A stretch of 64,000 bases of DNA, from positions 930,001-994,000 of the forward strand of contig CAWJKP010000003.1 of NCBI GenBank assembly GCA_963843465.1, read 5' to 3'. A program made the translations under genes and the position numbers. Below the pieces are notes generated by a model, which was given only the letters and a program-made list of their open reading frames with translations, was not told the DNA's origin and searched no databases. Shown here piece after piece: positions 37,717-47,048 of the stretch. Positions within the stretch are counted from its first letter, which is position 1, and every line of letters starts with the position of its first letter. Source of the stretch: CAWJKP01 sp963843465 (GTDB lineage: Bacteria; Planctomycetota; Planctomycetia; Pirellulales; Thermoguttaceae).

Positions 37717-37804
37717 GGGTTGATTCTCCTTACCGACAAAGCCGGGGGAGTCTACGCGATTTGAGGGCGTGGACCAACAGCATTTTCCCATCTTGGGAGC
37801 CGTA

Positions 37805-38641
37805 ATGGATCAAGTCCGGACGAGCCACGTTCCGCCTCGCGATGCCGGCACCGGCCATGCCGACGATGCGGCCCGCACTCCGATCCGGCGAGAGACTTTC
37901 CGCGGAATCTGCCTCGCCCTGCTCGTGCCGCTGGCCCTGTTGGCGGCGGCGGCGGCGGCCCTGCCGTTGGACCTTCCGCTGGCCCATTGGTGTGTCGACG
38001 GCCAGAATGGACTCCGGCAGGAATTGACGCGATTTTTCAGTCCGGCCGAGGCCTATGGGCACGGGATAGGGTTGGTCTTCGTCATCCTGGCGATCTATCT
38101 GCTCGATCCCGGGCGACGTTGGGCCCTGGTCCGACTGGCGGCGATGGCCTTGGCGGCCGGCTTGATGGCCGACGTGGCAAAGCTGCTGGTGCTCCGCATC
38201 CGTCCGCGCAACTGCAACTTCCAGGGGGGTGTGCTGGACACCTTCGGCCCGTGGCTGCCGCTTTGGCACGGACTGAGCGGCCAGCAGAGTATGCCCTCGG
38301 GCCATACGGCCCTGGCCGTGGGCCTGGCGTCAGGGCTGGCCTGGCTCTATCCGCGAGGCCGCTGGCTTTTCGCGGGGATGGCGGTCTTCGTCGCCTGCCA
38401 GCGGATCACCTGCGGCGCTCATTACTTGAGCGACACGCTCGTCGGTGCGTCCTTGGGCTGCCTCTCCGCCGCGATCTTCCAGAATGTGCCTCGGATTGTG
38501 TCCTTTTTCGTCGTCTGGAGAACCGGCTCGGAGCCCGCTACGAGCGGTCCAATATCAACCCGAAAGAGGGGGCGAGATCGTCCGGGGAAGCCGATTCCAA
38601 AATGTCCTCTTGTCGATTTGTATATTATGAGACATAATTGA
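37805..38641 (+). CDS. PAP2-family membrane phosphatase
   Basis: A 278-residue product with a polar N-terminus and five or six membrane segments. All three PAP2 motifs are present: KLLVLRIRPR (K-x6-RP), PSGHTA, and QRITCGAHYLSD, with the catalytic His and Asp. The usual S-R pair of motif 3 is replaced by C-Q-R. Likely substrates are undecaprenyl pyrophosphate or phosphatidic acid derivatives. The start at 37805 has GGGAG five bases upstream and is chosen over 37769. It diverges from the glycosyltransferase gene, a common pairing for lipid-linked sugar pathways. The C-terminal 35 residues are polar and unmatched. Confidence 0.85.
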   Translation: MDQVRTSHVPPRDAGTGHADDAARTPIRRETFRGICLALLVPLALLAAAAAALPLDLPLAHWCVDGQNGLRQELTRFFSPAEAYGHGIGLVFVILAIYLLDPGRRWALVRLAAMALAAGLMADVAKLLVLRIRPRNCNFQGGVLDTFGPWLPLWHGLSGQQSMPSGHTALAVGLASGLAWLYPRGRWLFAGMAVFVACQRITCGAHYLSDTLVGASLGCLSAAIFQNVPRIVSFFVVWRTGSEPATSGPISTRKRGRDRPGKPIPKCPLVDLYIMRHN

Positions 38642-38663
38642 GTATTGGCGGGAGGGCGTCTGC

Positions 38664-38951
38664 GTGGCTTTCTCGCTCGAAATGCCGGGCCTGCTGTATA
38701 CCGAAGGATGGAAGGTGAAAATTCGGGACAAGGAGCGGCTGGAGCCGCCTCATGTAGCGATCTTTCGCAAGCGACAACAGTGGCGGATCGGGCTGCGGGA
38801 CGGTGCGTTTCTGACACCGGGCGGGAGCTGGCACGACATCGATGAACGAGTTCGGGAGGTCGTCGAGGCCAACTGGCAACTTCTTTGTGACCAGTGGGAT
38901 CGAACCTATCCGAGCAACCGAGTCTCCAGTGCGGAAGAAGACCATGGCTGA
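38664..38951 (+). CDS. Small protein, first gene of a toxin-antitoxin-like pair
   Basis: A 95-residue protein from a GTG. It has the segments EGWKVKIRDKERLEPPHV and WRIGLRDGAFLTPGG and a helical end (IDERVREVVEANWQLL). It is basic and compact, without a signal peptide. The stop overlaps the start of the next gene as ATGGCTGA, the coupling usual in two-gene toxin-antitoxin loci. The PPHV context recalls the DUF4160 family, often paired with DUF2442, but this match is weak and not tested. The role is inferred from context only. Confidence 0.55.
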   Translation: MAFSLEMPGLLYTEGWKVKIRDKERLEPPHVAIFRKRQQWRIGLRDGAFLTPGGSWHDIDERVREVVEANWQLLCDQWDRTYPSNRVSSAEEDHG

Positions 38952-39775
38952 AGACAGCCAGAAGGCCGAAGCGACTGGTGGTTCTGGATCTCGACGAAGA
39001 CCGTTTTCGCCGTCTCCAGATCCGCGGCGCGGTGCTTTGCCGGGGCGGCGAGGAGATCGCCCGGTCCATGCGGCGATCCGGCGCTCGATCGGTTTGGATT
39101 TCCACGAGGCAAGAGGCTACGGACTATGTGCTTCGCAGTGCGCAACAGTGCCGCTATCGTCGAGGACCGATCTCCGGCTTGGTCACGCTTGAGCCGCCTC
39201 GCCCCAATAGCATTCCAGGTCTGAACAGTTGCTTCCGCCGTTTGGCGGGAATTGCACCGGACTCGAAACTTCTCCCCTTGGAGGAGCTGCTCGATGTCCT
39301 GTCGTCTCCCCAGAGCGAAGCAGCCGGCTTGTTCATTGCGGCCGTAGCGGACCCTCAAAGCCAAACGCTTGCTTTGACCCGAGGCAACCTGAGAACGATC
39401 ACGGTGTCGTGGTCCATGTTTAAGCCGTCCGGCGACGGCGTTGACCCTGATTTCAACCGATTGAGCCTGACTGACTGCGGCCACACGGTTTGTCTTGGCA
39501 ACTATGAAGCCGCCTCGGACGCCATTCTTTATGAGGCTGATCCCGAATATCGACGACGGATCAGGAAGAAATTGCTTGCCGAGGAGAAGACCTTTGGAGC
39601 TTCGCTTCGTCGTGTACGAATCCAGAAGGGGCTCTCACGCAACGACTTCGCTCCCCTGTCGTCAAGGACCGTTGCCCGCATTGAACGCAATGAAGTGGAG
39701 AAGCCGCACGGAGAAACGTTGCGGACCATCGCAGCTCGGCTGGGCGTAGAACCGAAGGAGATCGAGTCCTACTGA
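38944..39775 (+). CDS. XRE-family HTH regulator of a gene pair; possible single-base insertion
   Basis: The C-terminal third has a clear HTH_XRE domain (FGASLRRVRIQKGLSRNDF, SRTVARIERNEVEKPHGETL, IAARLGVEPKEIE), and before it lies a domain of unknown fold (HTVCLGNYEAASDAIL). The best start, ATG 38944 with GGAAGAAG upstream, is in another frame than LVVLDLDEDRFRRL. Removal of one base near A38974 would join them as EALVVLDLDEDRF. If no indel exists, the start would be the GTG at 38894. It overlaps the upstream small gene by eight bases. It is likely an antitoxin or repressor for the pair. Confidence 0.6.
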
Positions 39776-39784
39776 GAGGGTGCC

Positions 39785-41020
39785 ATGAACGAACAGCGAC
39801 TCTTGGAGCGGTTTCTGCGGTACGTGCAGGTTGATACCACGGCTCGGGAAGGAGCGCCGACCTATCCCAGCTCGCCGGGACAAATCACCTTGGGCCGGAT
39901 GGTGGCCGACGAACTTCGCCAGGCAGGGATCGAAGACGTGGTCCACGACGAGCACGGGATCGTGCTGGCCACCATCCCGGCGACCATCCAGGGCGACCTG
40001 CCGGTGATCGCCTTTTGCGCGCACCTGGACACCTCGCCTGAGACCCACGGCGCCGGCGTGAAGCCGCAGGTGATCGCCAGCTACGGCGGCGGCGACCTGG
40101 TTCTGCCGGGCGACCCGAGCCGCGTGATCCGCGTCGCCGAAAACCCCGAGATGGCGACCCTCATCGGCCGCACGCTGATCACCAGCGACGGCACCACGCT
40201 GTTGGGCGCCGACGACAAGGCGGGCGTCGCCGTGATCGTGGAGTCGGCCGCCTGGCTGGCCGAAAACCCCCAGATCCGCCACGGCCGGGTGCGGCTCTGC
40301 TTCACCTGCGACGAAGAGATCGGCCACGGCGTGGAACACCTCGATCTAAGGCGTCTCGGGGCCAACGTCTGCTATACCCTCGATGGTCAGGGCGCTAACA
40401 CCATCGACGTAGAAACCTTTTCCGCCGACCGGGCCCGGGTGATCGTCCGCGGCGTGAACATCCATCCCTCGATCGCCAAGGGGCGAATGACCAACGCCCT
40501 GCGAGTCGCGGCCAATTTCCTCCAACGTCTCCCCCACTCGACGCTATCCCCCGAAACCTCCGAGGGCCGGCAGGGCTTCCTGCACCCTTACGAGATCCAC
40601 GGCGGGGTGGGCCAGGTGGAGATCTCCATCCTGCTGCGCGACTTTCAGACCGCCCGACTCGCCGATCTCCAGGGGCTGCTCCGCCAGGCAGCGGTGGCGA
40701 CGATGCTCGACTACCCTGTCGCCAAGATCGAGGTCGACACGACTTGTCAGTACCGTAACATGGCCGAGGGCCTTGCCCGCGAGCCGCGTGCCATCGCCCA
40801 CGCCCAGTTGGCCCTGAAGCGATTGGGCCGCAAGGCGGAGCTGACGATCGTCCGCGGCGGCACCGATGGTTCCCGGCTCACCGAGCTGGGCCTGCCGACC
40901 CCCAACCTATCCACGGGGGAGCACAACCCCCATTCCCCCCTTGAGTGGGTATGTCTGGAGGAAATGGTTCAAGCCGGCCAGTGGGTGATAGCATTGACAG
41001 AAGTCTGGGGCGGTAACTAG
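39785..41020 (+). CDS. pepT: Peptidase T (tripeptide aminopeptidase)
   Basis: The 411-residue M20B peptidase removes the N-terminal residue of tripeptides in the cytoplasm. The metal-binding residues appear in order: CAHLDTSPE, GADDKAGV, TCDEEIGHGVEH and LDGQG, with a final GEHNPHSPLEW. The lid/dimer domain has HPSIAKGRMTNAL. Length is standard. The start overlaps nothing and follows GAGAGGGTGCC closely. It lies downstream of the XRE pair with a nine-base gap, so transcription may be shared. The assignment is secure. Confidence 0.93.
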   Translation: MNEQRLLERFLRYVQVDTTAREGAPTYPSSPGQITLGRMVADELRQAGIEDVVHDEHGIVLATIPATIQGDLPVIAFCAHLDTSPETHGAGVKPQVIASYGGGDLVLPGDPSRVIRVAENPEMATLIGRTLITSDGTTLLGADDKAGVAVIVESAAWLAENPQIRHGRVRLCFTCDEEIGHGVEHLDLRRLGANVCYTLDGQGANTIDVETFSADRARVIVRGVNIHPSIAKGRMTNALRVAANFLQRLPHSTLSPETSEGRQGFLHPYEIHGGVGQVEISILLRDFQTARLADLQGLLRQAAVATMLDYPVAKIEVDTTCQYRNMAEGLAREPRAIAHAQLALKRLGRKAELTIVRGGTDGSRLTELGLPTPNLSTGEHNPHSPLEWVCLEEMVQAGQWVIALTEVWGGN

Positions 41021-41143
41021 AATGAGCGAGCCTAAGATGGGCAACCTGGAAAACTCGGAGATATTGCGAGCTTGCGCGGAACAGCTTGGGGCAGATTGCA
41101 ATAAACTTCCTCCGCCGCGGTAACCGACTTAAATCCACACCGG

Positions 41144-42136
41144 ATGTTTCGTCCAGGAAGACTTTTCGTGCCACGGCTGTCGATCGTCATTCCCGTCTGG
41201 GGAAAACTGAAGCAGTTGGAAGACACCCTGTTGTCGGTGTTGGAGAACCGGCCCGACGACAGCGAGATCGTTGTCGTCTTGGACGAGGCCTACGCGGATC
41301 CCTACAATCTCAAAGACGAGATTCGGTTCGTCGAGGCGCCCCGCGGCGCCTGCCTTGCGGCCGCAATCAACCAGGGAGTGCTGGTCAGCCGCGCGCCGAT
41401 CGTCCACCTGTTGCTGTGCGGCGCCCGGGTCTGCGAGGGATGGTGCGATGCGGCCTTGGAGCGGTTTGATGATCCCCGCGTGGCCGCAGTCGCGCCGCTG
41501 TTGGTCGATCAAGACCGGCCGGCAACGATCCTTGCGGCGGGGGTAAGCTACGGGGCCGGCGGCCGGATCCGACTTCTTGGGCGAGGACGCCCGGCGGCCG
41601 ACGCCGCAGGGTACCAGCGGCGGATCCAGTCGCCTCACCTGGTTGCCGGCTTCTACCGCCAATCGGCCCTGGGCTCGGTCGCGCTCTTTCCCCCTGACGT
41701 GGGCGACCGGTTGACGGTGCTGGACTTGGCGCTGAGCTTGCAACAGGCCGGCCTGCGGACGGTGCTGGAGCCGCGTTGCCGGGTGCTGGCCGCTGCCGGC
41801 GCCGATTGCCGCGGCGGCCCATTTCGCCGGTCCCTGGAGCTGGAGCGGTTTTTCTGGCGATTTTTCCCACGAGGCGGTTGGGCTACAGCCCTGCTTTGCC
41901 ACACGCTGGTCCTGCTGGGGGAAGGCCTGGCGGGGATTCCCAGGTTTTCCACGCCTGCCCAATTGGCCGGCCGGCTGGTGGGACTGCTTGGCATCGGCTC
42001 CCACGGCCAGAACAGGCGACGGCTTCGGCGTCTGGAGCGTTGCGGCGAAGCCCCCGCTGCACTAGCGTCGCCCCATTTTCGCGAGAAGTCGTCCCTGGGC
42101 ATCGATCGGCCGTTGGACGCCGCCGAGTCGCGGTGA
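41144..42136 (+). CDS. Family 2-like glycosyltransferase
   Basis: The 330-residue protein begins with a GT-A nucleotide-sugar fold: LSIVIPVWGKLKQLEDTLLS, then EIVVVLDEAY and APRGACLAAAINQG. The expected DxD is only partly seen (LLLCGARVCEGW in that place), so activity is uncertain. The C-terminal half has an approximately 25-residue hydrophobic stretch and a basic tail. It would act at the cytoplasmic side on lipid-linked or protein acceptors. The start could also be the GTG at 41168. It belongs to the same envelope-sugar neighbourhood as the genes at 35.9 and 45.7 kb. Confidence 0.75.
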   Translation: MFRPGRLFVPRLSIVIPVWGKLKQLEDTLLSVLENRPDDSEIVVVLDEAYADPYNLKDEIRFVEAPRGACLAAAINQGVLVSRAPIVHLLLCGARVCEGWCDAALERFDDPRVAAVAPLLVDQDRPATILAAGVSYGAGGRIRLLGRGRPAADAAGYQRRIQSPHLVAGFYRQSALGSVALFPPDVGDRLTVLDLALSLQQAGLRTVLEPRCRVLAAAGADCRGGPFRRSLELERFFWRFFPRGGWATALLCHTLVLLGEGLAGIPRFSTPAQLAGRLVGLLGIGSHGQNRRRLRRLERCGEAPAALASPHFREKSSLGIDRPLDAAESR

Positions 42137-42211
42137 CGACAGCGTACAATGGGGGAAGTGCGACTAGGATATCAGAAACGTCCTAGGCCCACACTTTTCG
42201 GGGGTCTCGCC

Positions 42212-42810
42212 ATGAAAACCTGTCTTCGCGACGTTCCGCAGCAACTAATCGAGTGGCGCAAACGCACCGGCGCCGACATGTGGGACGAGATGTGGGAGGG
42301 AGTACTGCACATGCCGCCGGTACCGAATCGCGAACACCAGGACTTTCAGTTCCTGTTGGAAATGTGGCTTTGGACTTTTCGGCGCAGCCGCGAGGGAACC
42401 GGGTCCATCACGAGATCAACCTGGCGTCGGTCGGCGGGTGGCCGTCGAACTATCGCACTGCCGACCTGTTGCTTCTGACCCCCGATCGGTTCGCCATCGA
42501 CCGTAACGAGTACTTCGAAGGGCCGCCGACGGTGGTGGTCGAGATCCGCAGTCCCGACGACGAAAGTTACGAGACGCTGCCGTTTTACGCCACGCTGGGC
42601 GTGCCGGAAGTGTGGATCATCGATCGGGACAGTAAGGCGCCGGAGGTTTATCTGCTGGCGGCAGGCGGCTACCAGAGGCAATCGCCCGGTGCCGACGGCT
42701 GGCTGAAGAGTGCGGCCACCCAAGTCCAACTGCGCAGCGAGCACGGTGGGAAACTGGCCATACAGCTTGCCGACGACCAGGCCACTGGCCGCCTCTTGCC
42801 CGAAGGGTGA
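42212..42810 (+). CDS. Uma2 family nuclease-fold protein; single-base frameshift
   Basis: The first frame (ATG 42212) gives QQLIEWRKRTGADMWDEMWE and PNREHQDFQFLLEM. The second gives EINLASVGGWPSNYRTADLL, VVVEIRSPDDESYETLPFY and VPEVWIIDRDS. They join at GGG 42394-42396 with one more G (SREGNRVHHE), for about 199 residues. Uma2/DUF820 proteins have the PD-(D/E)XK fold, with active-site residues in PD-L and EIRSPDD positions, present here. The family is abundant in cyanobacteria and planctomycetes and is of unclear role. Confidence 0.8.
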
Positions 42811-42884
42811 GCCACGGGCACCGCCCCGAGAGTGTTACAATGGAATGAGCGGCGCAAGTTGGAAAGCGCGAGAATAGGGAGAAT

Positions 42885-43091
42885 ATGATGTTACCAGCAT
42901 CAACCCTCGAGGAACGCATGTCTCACGTGGAGAAGGACTTGGCGCAATTGAAGTCGCAGGTAGAACACTTGCGGTCCGACCGTGGCTGGATTGATCGGAT
43001 CAAGGGCTCGTTCAAAGACGATGCGGACTTCGAGGAGATTTTGCGGCTTGGTCGAGAGATCCGGCAGGCCGACCGTTCTAACGCAGAGTGA
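42885..43091 (+). CDS. Putative antitoxin next to a truncated VapC
   Basis: A 68-residue protein that starts MMLPASTLEERMSHVEKDLA, with GGGAG just upstream. The first half is a coiled-coil-like helix (VEKDLAQLKSQVEHL). The second half has a FKDDADFEEILRLGREIR segment, acidic and likely to wrap a toxin. The order of a short helical protein six bases before a PIN-domain start is that of VapBC-type operons. The cognate toxin is truncated (see 43098), so it may persist as a free antitoxin. Confidence 0.65.
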   Translation: MMLPASTLEERMSHVEKDLAQLKSQVEHLRSDRGWIDRIKGSFKDDADFEEILRLGREIRQADRSNAE

Positions 43092-43097
43092 ATCCTG

Positions 43098-43253
43098 GTG
43101 TACGTCCTTGACACCGACCACTTGGGCATCCTGCAGCGGGCGTCCGATCCGTGCTATGCGGCTCTTTTTCGCCGGAATATGATGGTCTTGACGCGGAATC
43201 TGGTTGATTTCCAGCGAGTTCCAAACCTCCCCGTTGAGGATTGGACGACGTGA
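43098..43253 (+). pseudogene. VapC-like PIN toxin with an internal deletion
   Basis: The GTG frame encodes only 51 residues. It has the PIN start VYVLDTDHLGILQRAS, then jumps within about ten residues to a typical VapC ending, MVLTRNLVDFQRVPNLPVED. A normal VapC has about 130 residues, so roughly 80 residues from the middle (with the other acidic catalytic residues) are missing without loss of frame. The first Asp (LDTDH) and the C-terminal TRN-x-x-DF are kept. It cannot be an active ribonuclease of the usual kind. Confidence 0.75.
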
Positions 43254-43320
43254 GCGGTGACCCGTATAGGGGACACGAGCGGCGGCTCGAACTTCCTTTG
43301 TTCGGTTATTGGAGCTAGGG

Positions 43321-43788
43321 GTGTCCTTCCTACAAACCCAACGCCATTCGGATCGGCTGCCTGCGGCCTGGCGCACACCGACTGCGATTGGATTGGCCCT
43401 TGCTGCCGGCGTTCCGATAAGTCTTTTCCTCTGCGCATCTGCCGTTCCGTTCGGCCCTATCCTGGTCGGCTGGTTTTTGGCACTCGGCGGTGCAGTTGTT
43501 GTTACCGCCGGCCTCTGCGTTTTGGCAACGGGTCGCTTTGTTACCGTTGGCACATGCTACGCTGCCAGCGTCGCGACGACCGCTGCGGTCGCGACCATCG
43601 CGAAATCCGGAGTCGGAGTGAGCTGGTGGGAACCGTTCGCGCAATTCGGGGTCATCTTCTTGATCGTGGCCTTTGCATCGTTGTTTGGCTCAATTCCTTG
43701 CGCCTTGATCAAGTGGGAAGACAAGAGGGCCCGGGAAAGGGCGCGAAAGTTCGTTTTAGATGACCAACCGCGCCCAACCAACCGGTAA
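43321..43788 (+). CDS. Small multi-pass membrane protein
   Basis: About 155 residues from the GTG at 43321 (GGAG upstream); a TTG at 43309 is possible. Four hydrophobic segments are visible (IGLALAAGVPISLFLC, GPILVGWFLALGGAVVV, TCYAASVATTAAVATIA, FAQFGVIFLIVAFASLF) with a basic C-terminal end (WEDKRARERARKF). G+C is lower than that of most genes here. No family is recognised. It lies between the VapBC remnant and a convergent gene. Confidence 0.55.
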   Translation: MSFLQTQRHSDRLPAAWRTPTAIGLALAAGVPISLFLCASAVPFGPILVGWFLALGGAVVVTAGLCVLATGRFVTVGTCYAASVATTAAVATIAKSGVGVSWWEPFAQFGVIFLIVAFASLFGSIPCALIKWEDKRARERARKFVLDDQPRPTNR

Positions 43789-43878
43789 AGTTGACAGAAC
43801 AAGTCGCGGTCAGCAGGGTACCCGCCACTGCAACGCCAGTAGCACCGGGCGCTATACCCGGGCAGGCTAAAGCCCGCC

Positions 43879-45056
43879 CTACGGCAGTTCGCCGTCTCCG
43901 TCCGCTGCGGCCAGGGCCAGATCTTCTCGAGATTCCAGCTCCTCGGCCTCCCACGCGTCCGACGCGTTCTCGGCGGCCCACTCCAGCGGACCGGCCGCGC
44001 CGCGGCGGCTGCCGGGATAGAACAACTCGATGGCCGCATGGAACTGTTCGAGGTTCGGTGGGCGGTCCGAGGGGGCCATCTCCTGCTGAAACTTGTCGCG
44101 GAGCTCGTAGATCTGGTGCCGGCCCATCGGCCAGCGGACGCTGAGGATGTCGTTAATCTCGTTGAGCAACTGGTAGACACGGGCCCGGGTCAGTCCCATG
44201 GTGCGAGCGGCCTGGCGGACGCTGCTGATCGGGCCGTTGATCCCCAAGCGGTTCTCGGCCAGCCGGGTAATCTGCTGCGCGGCATCGATCCGCACCTGGT
44301 CCAACAGCGGTCGGATCAGGCGCTGCAAGATCTCCTCGGGGTCGGGAATGCCGGGCGTCTGCAGGGTTTGACCGACCCAGCTTTCCACGCCATCGATCAG
44401 CCGCGGCACGATGCGAACCACGAGGTGCTCCTGCGCCCCCAAGCCCGCCACGATGGCGTAAACGCTGTGGAACGCGTCGAGGATCGCCCGGACCCGCTTC
44501 TCGCCGTGGGTCTTCAAGGCGCGGATTTCCGTCAAGGTCATGCGGGCGTAGACTTCCAGCGGGGTATTCCATATCACCCGGGTCATGTTTTTCAGGGTCG
44601 GGGCGAAGCGACCCAAGGCCTCTTGGCCCACGTCGTGTGCCAATACGGCCGCACGCCACTGCGACCAGACTACCTCGGAGACGTCCGACGGATCAAAGCC
44701 CTGAAACGCCGCCCGGGGAAGCTCGCAACGGCCATCGCCGATGGCGGCCAGGTCGATCGGCAGCTTGGCCGGATCGGTATTGGCCACGCGGCTGAGCAAC
44801 TTCACGAAAGAGCGGACCTTCTTCTGACCGACACCTGGAGTCCCCGCCAGTTCGGCGAAGGATGTCTCCAGCAGATCCTTGAGCGTGCGTCCGAGGAAGG
44901 CCAAGGGCAGCCGCCGATCGCTGGGCATGCCCAGTAGGCCAGCGGCTTGTCGAGATAATCGGCATACTGCTCCGAGAGCAAGATCTTCCGCAGGCTCTCG
45001 AAGCGACCGACGACCTGGAGCTCTTCCACGGACGAAGTCTTCCCCAGCTTCATCAT
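43879..45056 (-). CDS. Conserved HhH/HTH DNA-binding-type protein; single-base frameshift
   Basis: The N-terminal frame starts MMKLGKTSSVEELQVVGRFE after GGAGGAG and continues to YWA. The long frame resumes with MPSDRRLPLAFLGRTL. Joining at CCC 44930-44932 with one more base gives YWGMPSDRRL and about 393 residues. A helix-hairpin-helix-like segment (LAGTPGVGQKKVRSFVKLL) lies near residue 70. Near residue 300 is an HTH of sigma-region-4 type (SVRQAARTMGLTRARVYQLL), followed by SVRWPMGRHQIYELRD. The ends are acidic. It is probably a nucleic-acid-binding protein with planctomycete distribution; this is inferred. Confidence 0.7.
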
Positions 45057-45524
45057 CTCCTCCTCCGTTGCAAGGCGACAAACACACCCCACCGCCACCC
45101 GGCGATACCGTGGGCCAGGCGGCGGGAAGAATCGAACGGGAACAAGAGGTTCCTGGCGTCCGAAGCAAGCTTACTTTCATGGATCCGGTGGGAGTCCGTC
45201 CCCTTGCCGGTCTGGCTGCTTTCGCCTAAGGCCGGCCAAGCCACGATCCGGACGAACTATGATGGCGGGTTGGCAGTAGAGTTCCCTCACTCCCGCTATA
45301 CTACCAACGCTCTGCATTCTGATCTGGCGCCAAGGCCGCCGTCAAGATAGATCCAAGGAATTTTCGTGGAATCAAAACGATTCGCATCTGGGGGGGCAGA
45401 ACCCTGAACAAGCGTTACCATGGCGAGCAAAGTGTAGTGTGGGTCGAGCGCCGCCAGCCCCACCGCAGAAATTCGCCTGACTGAGCGAGTCCCAGCAAAG
45501 AATGGTTAGGCATCACCCCGCTAA

Positions 45525-45656
45525 CCCGGATTATTCACGCCCCGCGATGTAAACGGCGCAGAGCGCGCAATCGAAACCCGAAGCGTAAGCGAGGGCAAGT
45601 CCCTTAAACGTCCTCGCTTACGCTTCGGGTTACGATGTGTCCGTGAATAATCCGAG
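45525..45656. mobile_element. MITE-like family E element
   Basis: Terminal inverted repeats CCCGGATTATTCACG and CGTGAATAATCCGAG enclose an inner hairpin with arms CCCGAAGCGTAAGCGAGG. The total is about 130 bases and there is no coding capacity. Other copies lie at 57765-57899 and 60052-60170 (right end lost). It ends one base before the stop codon of the sugar transferase. The rest of the gap (45057-45524) shows no gene or repeat I can support. Confidence 0.75.
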
Positions 45657-47045
45657 CTAATAGGCATTCCGATGGTGCAGCCCGCGCCAGAGCGTCAGCC
45701 AAAGGATCTTCAGATCCAGACCCAGCGACCAGTGGGAGATGTAGTACAGATCGCATTGCACACGGTGGCGCAACGAGGTGTTGCCCCGCCAGCCGTGGAC
45801 CTGCGCCCAGCCCGTGATGCCGCACTTTACCCGGTGCCGCTGGCAATAACCGGGGATCTGTCGGCGGAACTGCTCGACAAAGACGCCTCTTTCGGGCCGT
45901 GGCCCGACGAGGCTCATGTCCCCCCCTAGGACGTTAAACAGTTGCGGCAACTCGTCCAGGCTCCAGCGTCGCAGCAGGCGTCCCAAGGGCGTGCAGCGGC
46001 CATCGCGCCGCGATGCCCAGACCGGCCCGGTGCTCCCTTCCGCGTCCAGGTACATGCTGCGGAATTTGAGCATCGAGAAAGCCTGGCCGCCCAGGCCGGT
46101 TCGGGTCTGCCGGTAGAAGACCGGTCCACGGCTGGTCAGTTTGACGGCCAGCGCCAGGGCGATCAATAGCGGCGACAGCAGTACCAAGGCCAGACTCCCG
46201 AGGACCAGATCCATCGAGCGTTTGGCCAGCCGGTTCCATCCTTGGTGGGGATTCTGGCGGAGACTAAGGAAAGCAGCCCCATCGATCTCCAGCATCTGCA
46301 GCCTCATCCCGGCCAGGTTCGGCACGTCGGGCACCAGTTGAACCTCGACCAAGACCTGCGAGACGGCCTGGTAAACCTCGGGCAGCTCGCCGTAGCGCGA
46401 GAACGGCAAGGCCACAAAGATGTGGTCGATGGCGTGCTGGGTGACCACCTCCTGGAGATTCTCCAGGGTGCCCAGCCGCGGGAGGATCGTGGGCTCGATT
46501 CGGGCCGGATGGTCGACGAAACCGACCGCCTCCAGGCCGGTCCAGCCATTGTTCTGAATGACCTTCGCCACCAACTGGCCGGTCCGGCCGGCGCCGACGA
46601 TCAAGGCCCGCCCGTAGTTCAAGCCCCTGCCGCGGAGATACTTCAGCGCCCACCAGATTGCCCGGCGTGTGAGGGCCAGCCCCAAAGCGTTCAGCACCAG
46701 GAACAGCGCCAAGGCCAACCGCGATTCATAGAGGTTGCGACGGTAGAAGAGGAAGGTGATCGCCAGCACGAACAACAGTCCGCTGGCCTTGCAGACCATG
46801 CCCAATTCCCGAGGCAACTGCTTCAGCCGGTGTACTTCGTAAAGGCCGCAAAGCCGGTAGGAGATCGCCGCCAGAACCAGCACCAGCGGCAAGCTTTGCA
46901 GCACCAGGCGGAAGACGGGCACGCCGTCCGGCGAGGAGAAGAGCGTAAATCGCAGAAAATACGCCCCGATCCAGACGGCCGTCGTAACGCTCAGGTCGCA
47001 GGCCAGGAAGACGGCCCCCAACTTGTTTCCGTGCCGTCGGTACAT
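45657..47045 (-). CDS. Polyprenyl-phosphate sugar-1-phosphate transferase
   Basis: The 462-residue protein has four N-terminal membrane segments (about 10-125), a central Rossmann-like CoA-binding-type domain (VGAGRTGQLVAKVIQNN) and a C-terminal bacterial sugar transferase domain. The latter contains KRSMDLVLGSLALVLLSPLL, GPVFYRQTRTGLGGQAF, KFRSMYLDAEG, DELPQLFNVLGGDMSLVG and CGITGWAQVHGWRG. The layout is that of WcaJ/WbaP-like initiators, which load the first sugar phosphate on undecaprenyl phosphate for exopolysaccharide or O-antigen assembly. It lies alone, with other envelope sugar genes within 10 kb. The assignment to the family is secure. Confidence 0.92.
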   Translation of the reverse strand: MYRRHGNKLGAVFLACDLSVTTAVWIGAYFLRFTLFSSPDGVPVFRLVLQSLPLVLVLAAISYRLCGLYEVHRLKQLPRELGMVCKASGLLFVLAITFLFYRRNLYESRLALALFLVLNALGLALTRRAIWWALKYLRGRGLNYGRALIVGAGRTGQLVAKVIQNNGWTGLEAVGFVDHPARIEPTILPRLGTLENLQEVVTQHAIDHIFVALPFSRYGELPEVYQAVSQVLVEVQLVPDVPNLAGMRLQMLEIDGAAFLSLRQNPHQGWNRLAKRSMDLVLGSLALVLLSPLLIALALAVKLTSRGPVFYRQTRTGLGGQAFSMLKFRSMYLDAEGSTGPVWASRRDGRCTPLGRLLRRWSLDELPQLFNVLGGDMSLVGPRPERGVFVEQFRRQIPGYCQRHRVKCGITGWAQVHGWRGNTSLRHRVQCDLYYISHWSLGLDLKILWLTLWRGLHHRNAY

Positions 47046-47048
47046 AGT

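Noticed and set aside
38842..39192. Frame starting MAEDSQKAEATGGSG
   Set aside because: After about ten codons it is Arg/Pro-rich shadow sequence. Only its first codons are used as the likely start of the XRE gene.
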